From positions 1 through 8,457 of the forward strand of contig CAJGEA010000079.1 in the NCBI GenBank assembly GCA_904502015.1: a stretch of 8,457 nucleotides of DNA, read 5' to 3'. The stretch is from an uncultured Clostridia bacterium. GTDB taxonomy: Bacteria > Bacillota > Clostridia > Oscillospirales > CAG-272. Within the stretch, counting starts at the first letter, position 1. The number at the start of each line of letters is the position of its first letter. The translations under genes were made by a program, and so were the position numbers. The notes beneath the pieces are model-generated. The model had not been told where the DNA came from. It was given only the letters and a program-made list of their open reading frames with translations, and searched no databases. Shown in pieces: positions 1-6,343 of this stretch.

Positions 1-3000
1 AGAAGACAAAGCGTGCAGTACCGCCGCCGTCAACAGCCAGCCAACCGCCGATGGTCATGGTGCAGTCATCCAAAATGGCTACGCCCTGCTCAACAGCGTC
101 AATGATCGTCGTACCACCGGTAAGGTAGTTGCCGCCCATGCTGGAGAAGTGGGCCGTACCGTGGGGGCCCATGCCGTTGATGTGATCAACGGAGCTCCAG
201 AACTTGATGGTATCCTCAACGGGCTCGGTTTCGGTTTCATCAGGCTCAGTTGTAGTTTCCTCGGGCTCGGTATCCACCTCGGGTACGTATTCCTCACCGT
301 AAACATGGAATTCGTAAATGCGAACATATCCATCCAGAGGGCAGGCAGGATTGGGAACATACAGACGGAAATACTGCCCCACAGCCGCTTCCTCCAGCTT
401 GGCCGTAAAGACATTCGCATTCGCGGGATCCGCCGTCATAACCGTGATCCACTGGCTGTCCTCATTCTTCATTTGCAGTCTGTATTCGGATGACAGGTAC
501 CCTGTGCCGCCGGGCTCATTTGCGGCACCCATGACAGCCCAGCTGTCCACACGGCAAACCTTGCCCAGATCCACCTCAAGCCAGTATGCGCCCTTATCGT
601 TCACAGTGGAGCACCACTTGGTACCCGTGTTTCCGTCCACCGCGCAAGACGCACCCTCGCCGGGCTGAGCGTAGTTGGACGTAGCATGCTTACCGTGGGA
701 CAGCGAATGATCGTAGCCCACCGTCAGGGCATCCGCGGCATTTTGGAGGGCGGTCTTCGCGTTTTGGTAATTCTCCACGGTAGACGCCTCGCGATTCAAT
801 ACGGTCTGAGCCTCGGTCAAGGCCGTTTGCAGAGCCGCCCAGGTTTGAGCGGACCAGAAGCCCTGGGTCGCATTTTTCCAGATATCGCAAAGATCCTGCA
901 GCTCCGGCTTGATCTGCGACAGAAGGAACACGTTTTCGAGCGTTTGCATCAGCTGGTCGTACGCGTCCTGAATAGCCTCTTGGGTGGCATGCGCGTCGTT
1001 CGCTACCGCCTTAGCCGTGGCGATGGCACGGGTCACGAGCGCCTTTTCCGCGTCCGACAGACCGGTGGTATCCTTAGACTCGGCATACGAGATCGCATTT
1101 TTCAGAGCGTCTCGGCTCACGGCTTCCTCGTTGTTAGCCAGTAGCTCGATCTCGGACAGAGTCACGGCCTTAGTAGAGTAAATATCCAGGCGATATTCGG
1201 TGTAATACTCCGCGTTGGCAACCGCAAAGGGGCGGGTATACGTTCCCCACAGGAACGTCACATCCTTTCGCTCGTCCAGCAGTACCCAATTCTCTCCGTC
1301 GCTCGAGCCGTAGAGAGCGAAGGCGTGGGGCGCCAAGGCTTCATTTTGGTCAGAGGTCAGCGTATACATGGTGACGCACTGCATTTCGTCAAAGGAGTAG
1401 AAAACAGAGATCTTTCCGTCGGCGGGCGTCAGCGTGGTGCCCGTAGCGGAGTCATTGTCCGACAAGAGAGCCGTGTTCTGCGCGCCGTCGCAGACGGCCT
1501 CCACGGTCTGATCCGCCTTGGGATTGGGAATCTCATGCCCTGCCGTCAGAGAGGTGGGCGCGGCATCCTCGGAGGTACCCCAATCGGAGGGCTTGTTGGT
1601 CATTTCAAACTCAATGACCGCGCCGTTTTTCGTCAGCTCCGTCTGAAGGATGCTGGTTTTTTCGTAGGGCTGGCCGTTGATGGTCAAGCCGGCCACGTAG
1701 ATATTCTCAGAGCTGTTGTTGGGTGCGCTGATCACAAGATCCTTGCCGTTTTCCAGATGGACGGTAACCTTGGTGAACAGAGGAGAGCCAAAGACCAGCT
1801 CGCCCGTGCCCATGCTCAGGGGATAGATACCCATGGCGCTGAAGATGTACCAAGCCGCCTGGGCGCCGTTGTCCTCGTCGCCGATATAGCCTCCGCCGAT
1901 CTGACTGCCTGTATAACACTGACGCAGTACCTGACGGACGGTCTCCTGCGTGCGGTCGGGACGACCGGCATACAGGTACATGTAGGGAATGTGCAAAGAG
2001 GGCTCGTTGTTGTGCTGATAGTTGCCCATCTTAACCTGAACGATCTCGTTGATCATGGTGGGGCCGCCTATACCCGTACTACTGGGGAAAGGAGTGCCGA
2101 AAAACTCATCCAGCTTGGCCGCCAGCGCCTCACGGCTTCCGTACAGGTTCACAAGGCCCTGTCCGTCATGCGGGGCTGAAAAGGCCATGTTCCAGGCGTT
2201 TGTCTCCTCGTAGTCGCCGCCAAAGGTGAGGGGATTCAGAGGCTCTACGCTCCATCGTCCGTTCACGGTCTTGCCACGGAACCACTGATTCTCGGTATCA
2301 AAGAGATAGGAATAGCTAAAAGCGCGGTTCATCAGGTACGCATAGTTGTCCATGTCGCCCACGGCCTTGGCCATCTGGGCAATACCCAGATCGTTCAGAC
2401 AGCCGTCCAGCGTCCAGGACATACCGTTCGACGTTGTGTTCGGAATATAGCCCAGGAAAATACCCGTGTTCATGCCCTTGCGTCCGCCCATGCCACCCGC
2501 GTAGGTGGACATATTGGCATTCTTCAAGGCGGCCTTGTACGCGGTCTCCACGTCAAACTCGATGCCGCGCATCAGCGCGTCGCCGTAGATCACGTCAGAG
2601 CTGGTGCCCGCCATGCAGTCCAGACCGTTAGGCGCAGACCAGCGGGGGATCCAGCCGCAGTCACGGTAGTGGTACAAAAAGCCGTTCAGCATCTCACTTT
2701 CTTGAGACGGCTCCAGAAGGGAGTAGGCAGGCCACGCCGTGCGGTAGGTGTCCCAGAAACCGTTGTTATAGTACATCTTGCCGTCTACCACCTGCTGAGT
2801 GTAGGGGCTTCTGTACTGCCAGCCGTCGGCCGTGCCCTTCCCCGTGTACTCGCCCAGGTGATTGGGGTACAGGAACAGGCGGTACATATTGGAGTAGAAG
2901 GTGATGAGCTGATCCTCGGTGGCGCCCTCGATCTCCACGGTGCTCAGCTTATCGTTCCATATCGCCTTTGCCGCGGCAAAGACATCGTCGAAGGTCTTGC

Positions 3001-4336
3001 CCCCCAGCTCCTGCTCGTAGTTGGACTTAGCCTGCTCCACGCTGATAAAGGAGGTAGCCAAATGCATGGTAACCACATTCTGACCCTTGGCGGACTCGGC
3101 AAAGTAGGCCGTATTGCCCTGCACGCTCTGCACGTCGGTATCAAACACGCCGTAGATGTACATATTCTTCAGGGTCGTGTTCCAGCTGCTGTTGGTACAG
3201 CTGACGGAGACAGTACCGCTGAAGGAATTTGTGGAGGAGCTGACTCTCAGCCCGTTCACGGTAATTCCACGCTTGGCAACACCTGCGTCATAGGTCACGC
3301 GCACCGACAGGCCGTGATCCGTGGGCGACATCTCCACGCGAGTTCCTGCGGCCTGACCGCTCTTCTTATTGAATTCCACACTGTAGTAGTGCGCCTGCGC
3401 GATTTCGTCGTCGCGGTCGTAGGCGGTGTTTCCGTTTCCGCCACTGGTGACCATAAAGTTCCAGGCAGCCGGGTCACCCAGATGGAAGTTCGCCTGATGA
3501 CTGCATCGGAAGGAGGAAATGTATCCCGCGCTGTAGTCGTAAATCCCCATCCAGCCCACGTTCTCGGGCGTCCAGAAATTGAAGCCGTGAGGCAGAGCCA
3601 CGAAGGGATGGCACGCACCGCGGGACAGCTCGTAGGGGTTCACGGGGTTGGTTCCGCGGGTGGTGACAACGTAATCCGTCAATTCATCGTAAACCTTTTC
3701 AGTGGGACCGATCCGCAGATCGTCGATGGTAGCCGTAAAAGCACAGTTGGCCTTCCCGTCCTCATTTTCATAGCCCACGAGAATATCCGTGATGGTCTTG
3801 CCCAAGCATTGCTCGTAAGCGCCCAAGGCCGTGATGCTGATGTTCTGCACACTGTAGAACATTGCCTTGGCTTCGCCCTGGTCGTTCGGATTCATGCCCA
3901 CGCGGTTTTCGTCCTCAACGTCCAGTTGGCTCAGGTAGGTGCCGTCGGAGAATTTCAGATCTACCGCCAGATGCAGGGACTCGTAGTCCTCCGTCATATC
4001 GCCGCTCGGAACCATCACGTAAGTCAGCTTCGTGTCGGCACGCACGGGGATATTCAAACCCGAATAAACGGTTTGATAATTCCACGCGTGGCCGCTAGCC
4101 GTCTGGCGGCCGGAAATATTCAGAACACCGCCGCTGACCGACAGGGTCATGGACGCATTCTTCGCCCGATCCTGCATCGTCCGAAAGCCGTCCGCGGACG
4201 AAAAATCCGATTGAAACGTATCAGTCTCTCCCCCCGCAGCACCCGCCGCAGGTAAAACACCCGCAGGCAGCACACCGGCCATCATACCGATGGCCAGTAT
4301 CATGCTGAGAAGGTTTCGTTTAAAATTGCGTTTCAT
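1..4336 (-). CDS. Secreted multidomain GH92 alpha-mannosidase (C-terminus beyond window)
   Basis: One uninterrupted frame of 1445 codons; the stop lies left of the window. The start ATG follows AGGAGG with a 6-nt gap. Residues 1-33 are a signal peptide (KR-rich start, hydrophobic core, cleavage probably after AGA at 31-33), so the enzyme acts outside the cell. Residues ~36-220 are an unassigned, probably beta-rich module. GH92 spans ~225-915: GGMGGRKGMN near 615-632, EETNAW with Glu711, HNNEPSLHIPY with Glu778, GDEDNG with Asp820 and Asp822. The 109-residue gap Glu711-Asp820 and the DxD pair match the acid/base spacing I recall for BT3990 (Glu533, Asp642, Asp644). GH92 enzymes are Ca-dependent, inverting exo-alpha-mannosidases; the linkage cut here cannot be told. 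Then follow a discoidin-like domain (~935-1065), two FIVAR-like helical modules (~1070-1210), a CBM32/F5-8C domain (~1207-1345), a Thr/Glu/Pro linker (~1349-1376) and the start of another module. Oddity: where many GH92 proteins have TLEYAYDD this one has TLDGCLND (Asp644). Confidence 0.95.
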   Translation of the reverse strand, partial: MKRNFKRNLLSMILAIGMMAGVLPAGVLPAAGAAGGETDTFQSDFSSADGFRTMQDRAKNASMTLSVSGGVLNISGRQTASGHAWNYQTVYSGLNIPVRADTKLTYVMVPSGDMTEDYESLHLAVDLKFSDGTYLSQLDVEDENRVGMNPNDQGEAKAMFYSVQNISITALGAYEQCLGKTITDILVGYENEDGKANCAFTATIDDLRIGPTEKVYDELTDYVVTTRGTNPVNPYELSRGACHPFVALPHGFNFWTPENVGWMGIYDYSAGYISSFRCSHQANFHLGDPAAWNFMVTSGGNGNTAYDRDDEIAQAHYYSVEFNKKSGQAAGTRVEMSPTDHGLSVRVTYDAGVAKRGITVNGLRVSSSTNSFSGTVSVSCTNSSWNTTLKNMYIYGVFDTDVQSVQGNTAYFAESAKGQNVVTMHLATSFISVEQAKSNYEQELGGKTFDDVFAAAKAIWNDKLSTVEIEGATEDQLITFYSNMYRLFLYPNHLGEYTGKGTADGWQYRSPYTQQVVDGKMYYNNGFWDTYRTAWPAYSLLEPSQESEMLNGFLYHYRDCGWIPRWSAPNGLDCMAGTSSDVIYGDALMRGIEFDVETAYKAALKNANMSTYAGGMGGRKGMNTGIFLGYIPNTTSNGMSWTLDGCLNDLGIAQMAKAVGDMDNYAYLMNRAFSYSYLFDTENQWFRGKTVNGRWSVEPLNPLTFGGDYEETNAWNMAFSAPHDGQGLVNLYGSREALAAKLDEFFGTPFPSSTGIGGPTMINEIVQVKMGNYQHNNEPSLHIPYMYLYAGRPDRTQETVRQVLRQCYTGSQIGGGYIGDEDNGAQAAWYIFSAMGIYPLSMGTGELVFGSPLFTKVTVHLENGKDLVISAPNNSSENIYVAGLTINGQPYEKTSILQTELTKNGAVIEFEMTNKPSDWGTSEDAAPTSLTAGHEIPNPKADQTVEAVCDGAQNTALLSDNDSATGTTLTPADGKISVFYSFDEMQCVTMYTLTSDQNEALAPHAFALYGSSDGENWVLLDERKDVTFLWGTYTRPFAVANAEYYTEYRLDIYSTKAVTLSEIELLANNEEAVSRDALKNAISYAESKDTTGLSDAEKALVTRAIATAKAVANDAHATQEAIQDAYDQLMQTLENVFLLSQIKPELQDLCDIWKNATQGFWSAQTWAALQTALTEAQTVLNREASTVENYQNAKTALQNAADALTVGYDHSLSHGKHATSNYAQPGEGASCAVDGNTGTKWCSTVNDKGAYWLEVDLGKVCRVDSWAVMGAANEPGGTGYLSSEYRLQMKNEDSQWITVMTADPANANVFTAKLEEAAVGQYFRLYVPNPACPLDGYVRIYEFHVYGEEYVPEVDTEPEETTTEPDETETEPVEDTIKFWSSVDHINGMGPHGTAHFSSMGGNYLTGGTTIIDAVEQGVAILDDCTMTIGGWLAVDGGGTARFVF

Positions 4337-4364
4337 AGAGCTCCTCCTAGATATAGATATATTC

Positions 4365-4393
4365 ATTATACCATGCCAAGTGTTGTTTGTCAA
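4365..4393 (-). promoter_or_regulatory. Perfect consensus sigma-A promoter of the GH92 gene
   Basis: On the minus strand TTGACA (4393-4388), a 17-nt spacer and TATAAT (4370-4365) match the consensus exactly, with TGG just before the -10 box giving an extended -10. Transcription would start near 4358, leaving a leader of about 20 nt before the ATG at 4336. The leader holds a tandem GATATA GATATA (plus strand 4350-4361) and the ribosome binding site AGGAGGAG (4348-4341). Confidence 0.85.
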
Positions 4394-4539
4394 CCACTCC
4401 GCGGCAAGCTACTCGAAACAAAAAGAAACGGAAAGGTCGCGAGGTGGCATACGGGATGGTGCTCAGGTTGCCGTTTTCGCTATAGAGAATGAAGATTAGT
4501 TTGTCGGACTGAGGTTCTCTTGAATGTATGGAATGCAAA

Positions 4540-5265
4540 TCATCCCACGTTTGAGGTTTCGATCAGCAGATCCATCCACTCCATGGGCAACACGTAGCTC
4601 CTCCCCTCAATGGGCACGTACACCGAATACGCCTGATCGTTGAAGGAACTCACGAACATGGGCATCAGCAATTCCGGCTCATCCTCAAAAAAGGCGTAAA
4701 CCACTCCACACCCTTTATGATTCTCAAGGCTCCCGTCGGGTTGCCTGACCAGATCGTACAGCCCCGCTTCCTCGGGGCTTTTCTGGGAAAACACATCGGC
4801 AAAAAATTCCGCGATGACCGCAGGATCTCGGATGCCGTCAGCGCAGGTTGTATGATCTACTTCAAGCAGAAAAGGATCGTTGCTCGAAAAAAGCTCCAGT
4901 TGGACACAGCGCTCCGGGGAGAGATCGAGCGGCGGCCGCGTAACCCTTCGATACACGCTGTACCACTCGTTGTCCGGAAGCTTGCGGATCAGAATATCGT
5001 CCGTAGCGCTTTCGGTAACCGAGTACATTCCATTTCGGTGAGGAAAATCCTCCGACAAATATGTGTATTTCTCCTCGCCCTTGACACCGGCCTCGAAGGT
5101 CAGAGTACCAAGATAGTAGAGCTCGGGCTCGGTGCCGATCAGGGTATATTCCACACCATCGGGGCTGACTACGTTGCCGTTTTTCAGCTCGGTATACACG
5201 GGCTCGCGCGAGCAACCGCAGAGAAGGAACAGAGACGCAATCAACAGGCAAGTCATCTTTCGCAT
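4540..5265 (-). CDS. Putative lipoprotein of unknown function
   Basis: A 241-residue protein starting with a lipoprotein signal: MRK, a hydrophobic stretch (residues 5-15) and the lipobox L-C-G-C, with Cys18 as the predicted lipidated residue. Such proteins are anchored to the outer face of the membrane in Gram-positive bacteria. The mature part (19-241) is acidic and has no membrane segment or motif that I recognise. It has four further cysteines, at roughly residues 107, 129, 172 and nearby, which could form disulfides. The start is fixed by a near-ideal ribosome binding site, AAGGAGGT (5279-5272), six bases before the ATG. It lies between the small CxxC protein and the GH92 gene on one strand, but has its own promoter. 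A role linked to the mannosidase (for example glycan binding) is only a guess from position. Confidence 0.85.
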   Translation of the reverse strand: MRKMTCLLIASLFLLCGCSREPVYTELKNGNVVSPDGVEYTLIGTEPELYYLGTLTFEAGVKGEEKYTYLSEDFPHRNGMYSVTESATDDILIRKLPDNEWYSVYRRVTRPPLDLSPERCVQLELFSSNDPFLLEVDHTTCADGIRDPAVIAEFFADVFSQKSPEEAGLYDLVRQPDGSLENHKGCGVVYAFFEDEPELLMPMFVSSFNDQAYSVYVPIEGRSYVLPMEWMDLLIETSNVG

Positions 5266-5299
5266 ACGGGTACCTCCTTACCATATCGTTGGCAATTCT

Positions 5300-5328
5300 A
5301 TTATATCACGAAAAGGAAAAGAACGCAA
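5300..5328 (-). promoter_or_regulatory. Extended -10 promoter of the lipoprotein gene
   Basis: Minus strand: TATAAT (5305-5300) preceded by TGA, an extended -10 element, with a weak -35 TTGCGT (5328-5323) at 17-nt spacing. The expected transcript start near 5293 leaves about 28 nt before the ATG at 5265. The promoter sits in the 83-bp gap after the upstream 90-residue gene, where no terminator hairpin is visible, so the gene could also receive read-through transcription. Confidence 0.7.
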
Positions 5329-5348
5329 GTCCCCTTCTCCGCACAAGG

Positions 5349-5621
5349 TCAACCGTTATCCATTCTCTCGGCGCAATGAGAGCAACGTCCATGGGCATCC
5401 AGCTCCAACGGCTTGAACGTCTTTTTCAGTTCCGCCCGGATCGCCCTATGCTCGCCGTTAATATTCCCTCCGCCGTCGAGGACAAACCCCTCCTCCTCAA
5501 TGGAGGGCGCGTATCCCTGCGCGCCGCAGATCTTGCAGGTGTTGATGAACCGCTTGGCAGCGGGATTCCACTTGTCTATGTAGAGCGATTTTCCGCGCTT
5601 GGTGGTTTTGCTGTGGGACAT
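5349..5621 (-). CDS. Small protein with two CxxC pairs (probable zinc-binding), unknown function
   Basis: A 90-residue basic protein. Cys29-x-x-Cys32 (CKICG) and Cys80-x-x-Cys83 (CSHC) are 47 residues apart, as expected for a four-cysteine zinc ribbon with a long insertion. The N-terminus is rich in Lys, Arg and Ser (SHSKTTKRGKS); His58 and His77 are additional possible ligands. No catalytic motif is evident, and I cannot name the family. The start at 5621 is chosen because GAGGAGGTGAT (5636-5626) is an almost perfect anti-16S match ending four bases upstream. An in-frame GTG at 5630 lies inside that ribosome binding site and is unlikely to be used. It has a perfect consensus promoter and precedes the lipoprotein gene on the same strand. 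Short length leaves some doubt, but the promoter, binding site and paired cysteines argue for a real gene. Confidence 0.82.
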   Translation of the reverse strand: MSHSKTTKRGKSLYIDKWNPAAKRFINTCKICGAQGYAPSIEEEGFVLDGGGNINGEHRAIRAELKKTFKPLELDAHGRCSHCAERMDNG

Positions 5622-5625
5622 GGGT

Positions 5626-5636
5626 ATCACCTCCTC
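5626..5636 (-). promoter_or_regulatory. Ribosome binding site that fixes the start of the 90-residue CxxC protein
   Basis: Minus strand GAGGAGGTGAT, nearly the full complement of the 16S rRNA 3' end. The core GGAGG ends eight bases before the ATG at 5621, which decides the start against the GTG embedded in the site itself. Confidence 0.85.
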
Positions 5637-5642
5637 AAATGC

Positions 5643-5671
5643 ATTATATCACGATTGGGCAAATATGTCAA
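5643..5671 (-). promoter_or_regulatory. Perfect consensus extended promoter of the 90-residue CxxC protein
   Basis: Minus strand TTGACA (5671-5666), a 17-nt spacer and TATAAT (5648-5643), with TGA directly before the -10 box. Both hexamers match the sigma-A consensus at every position. The predicted transcript starts a few bases before the ribosome binding site, giving a very short leader (~15 nt). Confidence 0.85.
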
Positions 5672-5692
5672 TGCGATAGCCTTGCATCTCAT

Positions 5693-5801
5693 CAAGCCGC
5701 AGGAGAATACACGCTGGCGCGTGATGATATCCGGCCCCGTAGGGGCTGATCATATGTACCGCACTTCGCGCGGCGGATGATATACCAAGCCTGCGGCTTG
5801 G
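5693..5801. repeat. Hairpin array with GATGATAT-like spacers inside an inverted repeat
   Basis: Four short hairpins follow one another: CACGC/GCGTG (5710-5723, loop TGGC); CGGCCCC/GGGGCTG (5732-5748, loop GTA, one G-T pair); an imperfect CCGC/GCGG (5759-5773) around TTC; and CCAAGCC/GGCTTGG (5785-5801, loop TGC). Between them lie GATGATAT (5723-5730), GATCATAT (5748-5755) and GATGATAT (5776-5783). The whole unit is enclosed by an exact 11-bp inverted repeat, CAAGCCGCAGG (5693-5703) and CCTGCGGCTTG (5790-5800), which competes with the last local hairpin. It codes for nothing evident and resembles a dispersed intergenic palindromic repeat. Confidence 0.7.
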
Positions 5802-5805
5802 ATAA

Positions 5806-5835
5806 AAAAATCCGATGCTTACGCATCGGATTTTT
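5806..5835 (-). terminator. Intrinsic terminator after the tRNA-Ser remnant (bidirectional form)
   Basis: Stem TCCGATGC (5811-5818) and GCATCGGA (5823-5830) with loop TTAC, flanked by A and T runs that extend pairing to 13 bp (5806-5835). On the minus strand the stem is followed by seven T residues (5810-5804). It stands in the same position relative to the remnant as the 5960-6000 terminator does to the intact tRNA. Confidence 0.75.
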
Positions 5836-5856
5836 GGCGGAGAGAGATTCGAACTC
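5835..5856 (-). pseudogene. 3'-end remnant of a tRNA-Ser gene
   Basis: Plus-strand bases 5835-5846 are identical to 6000-6011, and 5847-5856 are identical to 6016-6025 of the intact tRNA-Ser gene. The remnant therefore keeps CCA, the discriminator, part of the acceptor/T-stem run and the T-loop TTCGAAT, but lacks four bases of the GA run. Upstream on the minus strand the similarity stops inside the T-stem, where repeat sequence begins. I could not fold any complete tRNA from 5835-5960, so a functional tRNA is unlikely. Confidence 0.65.
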
Positions 5857-5947
5857 CTCCTCGCCGCGTAGCGGCTCGGTGTCAAGCTACACCGAGCATC
5901 CCCAAATGACAAGGTTGCGCGGTAGCTTGCACGGCTTTTCTCAAGCC
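5856..5947. repeat. Structured repeat fused to the tRNA remnant
   Basis: Consecutive hairpins: GCCGC/GCGGC (5863-5875, loop GTA); GCTCGGTGT/ACACCGAGC (5874-5897, loop CAAGCT, 9 bp); GGCTT/AAGCC (5933-5947). In addition CAAGCTAC (5883-5890) is the exact complement of GTAGCTTG (5922-5929), allowing an alternative longer-range fold. Positions 5856-5881 (CCTCCTCG, GC-rich hairpin, CTCGGTG) match, in inverse orientation, the module at 8335-8363 (CACCGAG, hairpin, CGAGGAGG). No open frame here has a ribosome binding site. Confidence 0.55.
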
Positions 5948-5959
5948 CCCGTTTCCGCT

Positions 5960-6000
5960 ATGAAAAAAGCGCATCTGCAAAGCAGATGCGCTTTTTTCAT
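5960..6000 (-). terminator. Intrinsic terminator of tRNA-Ser
   Basis: A perfect 19-bp inverted repeat with loop AAA: stem core GCGCATCTGC (5969-5978) and GCAGATGCGC (5982-5991), flanked by six A and six T. Read on the minus strand it is a strong GC-rich stem with a triloop and then a T run, starting at the tRNA CCA end. The symmetry would also allow termination from the plus strand. Confidence 0.88.
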
Positions 6001-6091
6001 GGCGGAGAGAGAGAGATTCGAACTCTCGGTACGGGATTACCGCACACACGATTTCCAGTCGTGCGCCTTAGACCAGCTCAGCCATCTCTCC
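6000..6091 (-). tRNA. tRNA-Ser (anticodon GGA)
   Basis: Class II tRNA with a long variable arm. The acceptor stem pairs GGAGAGA (6091-6085) with TCTCTCC (6010-6004); the discriminator is G (6003), and CCA is encoded (6002-6000). The anticodon stem CACGA/TCGTG encloses loop CTGGAAA, anticodon GGA at 6056-6054, reading UCC and UCU serine codons. The variable arm forms a 6-bp stem (GTGCGG with CCGTAC, one G-T pair). The T-arm is GAGAG-TTCGAAT-CTCTC. It has its own promoter upstream and a terminator directly downstream, so it is a single-gene unit, divergent from lepA. Confidence 0.97.
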
Positions 6092-6126
6092 ACGGTCTCA
6101 CGGCGGATTCTCCGTGCGACTTGATT

Positions 6127-6155
6127 ATGATACCACAAAGTCGTCCTTTTGTCAA
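6127..6155 (-). promoter_or_regulatory. Promoter of tRNA-Ser
   Basis: Minus strand TTGACA (6155-6150), a 17-nt spacer and TATCAT (6132-6127), with TGG before the -10 box. Just upstream of the -35 (6160-6178) is a T/A-rich stretch that could serve as an UP element, as expected of a strong stable-RNA promoter. The -10 box is about 35 bp from the tRNA 5' end, leaving a 5' leader for RNase P to remove. Confidence 0.82.
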
Positions 6156-6248
6156 GAGGTTTTTCAAAAAAAATTGCAACTTTCCCGTGAAATCCCATAG
6201 CACCGCTTCGAAAATTTTAAGTTTCGGGCAAAAAAATGCGCAAAGCCC

Positions 6249-6277
6249 TTGCCGAAATGCAAAAAATACTGTATAAT
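6249..6277 (+). promoter_or_regulatory. Promoter of lepA
   Basis: TTGCCG (6249-6254, four of six consensus bases), a 17-nt spacer and a perfect TATAAT (6272-6277). Transcription would start near 6284, giving a leader of about 75 nt before the ATG at 6360. Confidence 0.75.
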
Positions 6278-6326
6278 AGAGTATCATTGGAGTATTATGC
6301 GCACGCGCACGCGGGACGCATTGAAC

Positions 6327-6343
6327 GGGCGGGGTCGCCGCCC
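6327..6343 (+). other. GC-rich hairpin in the lepA leader, just ahead of the ribosome binding site
   Basis: GGGCGG (6327-6332) pairs with CCGCCC (6338-6343) around loop GGTCG. The stem ends six bases before the modest ribosome binding site AAAGGA (6349-6354). It has no T run, so it is not a terminator; an effect on initiation or mRNA stability is possible but unproven. Confidence 0.5.

Noticed and set aside
2669..4255. 528-codon open frame on the plus strand
   Set aside because: It lies antisense to the GH92 gene in the codon-complementary register, together with the open stretches 149-493, 686-1144 and 1325-2179. The openness follows from the rarity of TTA, CTA and TCA codons in the real gene. 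The translation shows no domain.
4347..4538. 63-codon minus-strand frame between lipoprotein and GH92 genes
   Set aside because: No ribosome binding site, overlaps the perfect GH92 promoter, and the peptide has no recognisable features.
4717..5379. 220-codon plus-strand frame
   Set aside because: Antisense to the lipoprotein gene, which has a clear signal peptide, lipobox and ribosome binding site; no start signals on the plus strand.
5693..5801. CRISPR array
   Set aside because: The 8-bp spacer repeats are too short, and the parts between are self-complementary hairpins; no cas gene is present.
5835..6000. attL/attR pair of an integrated element
   Set aside because: The two tRNA-end repeats are only ~165 bp apart and no integrase or cargo lies between, so at most it is a scar or duplication.
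5777..6276. Plus-strand frames of 96-115 codons over the tRNA region
   Set aside because: They read through the tRNA gene, its remnant and both terminators; residues such as ERFELS and EREIRTLG are antisense translations of tRNA T-arms, a common false call.
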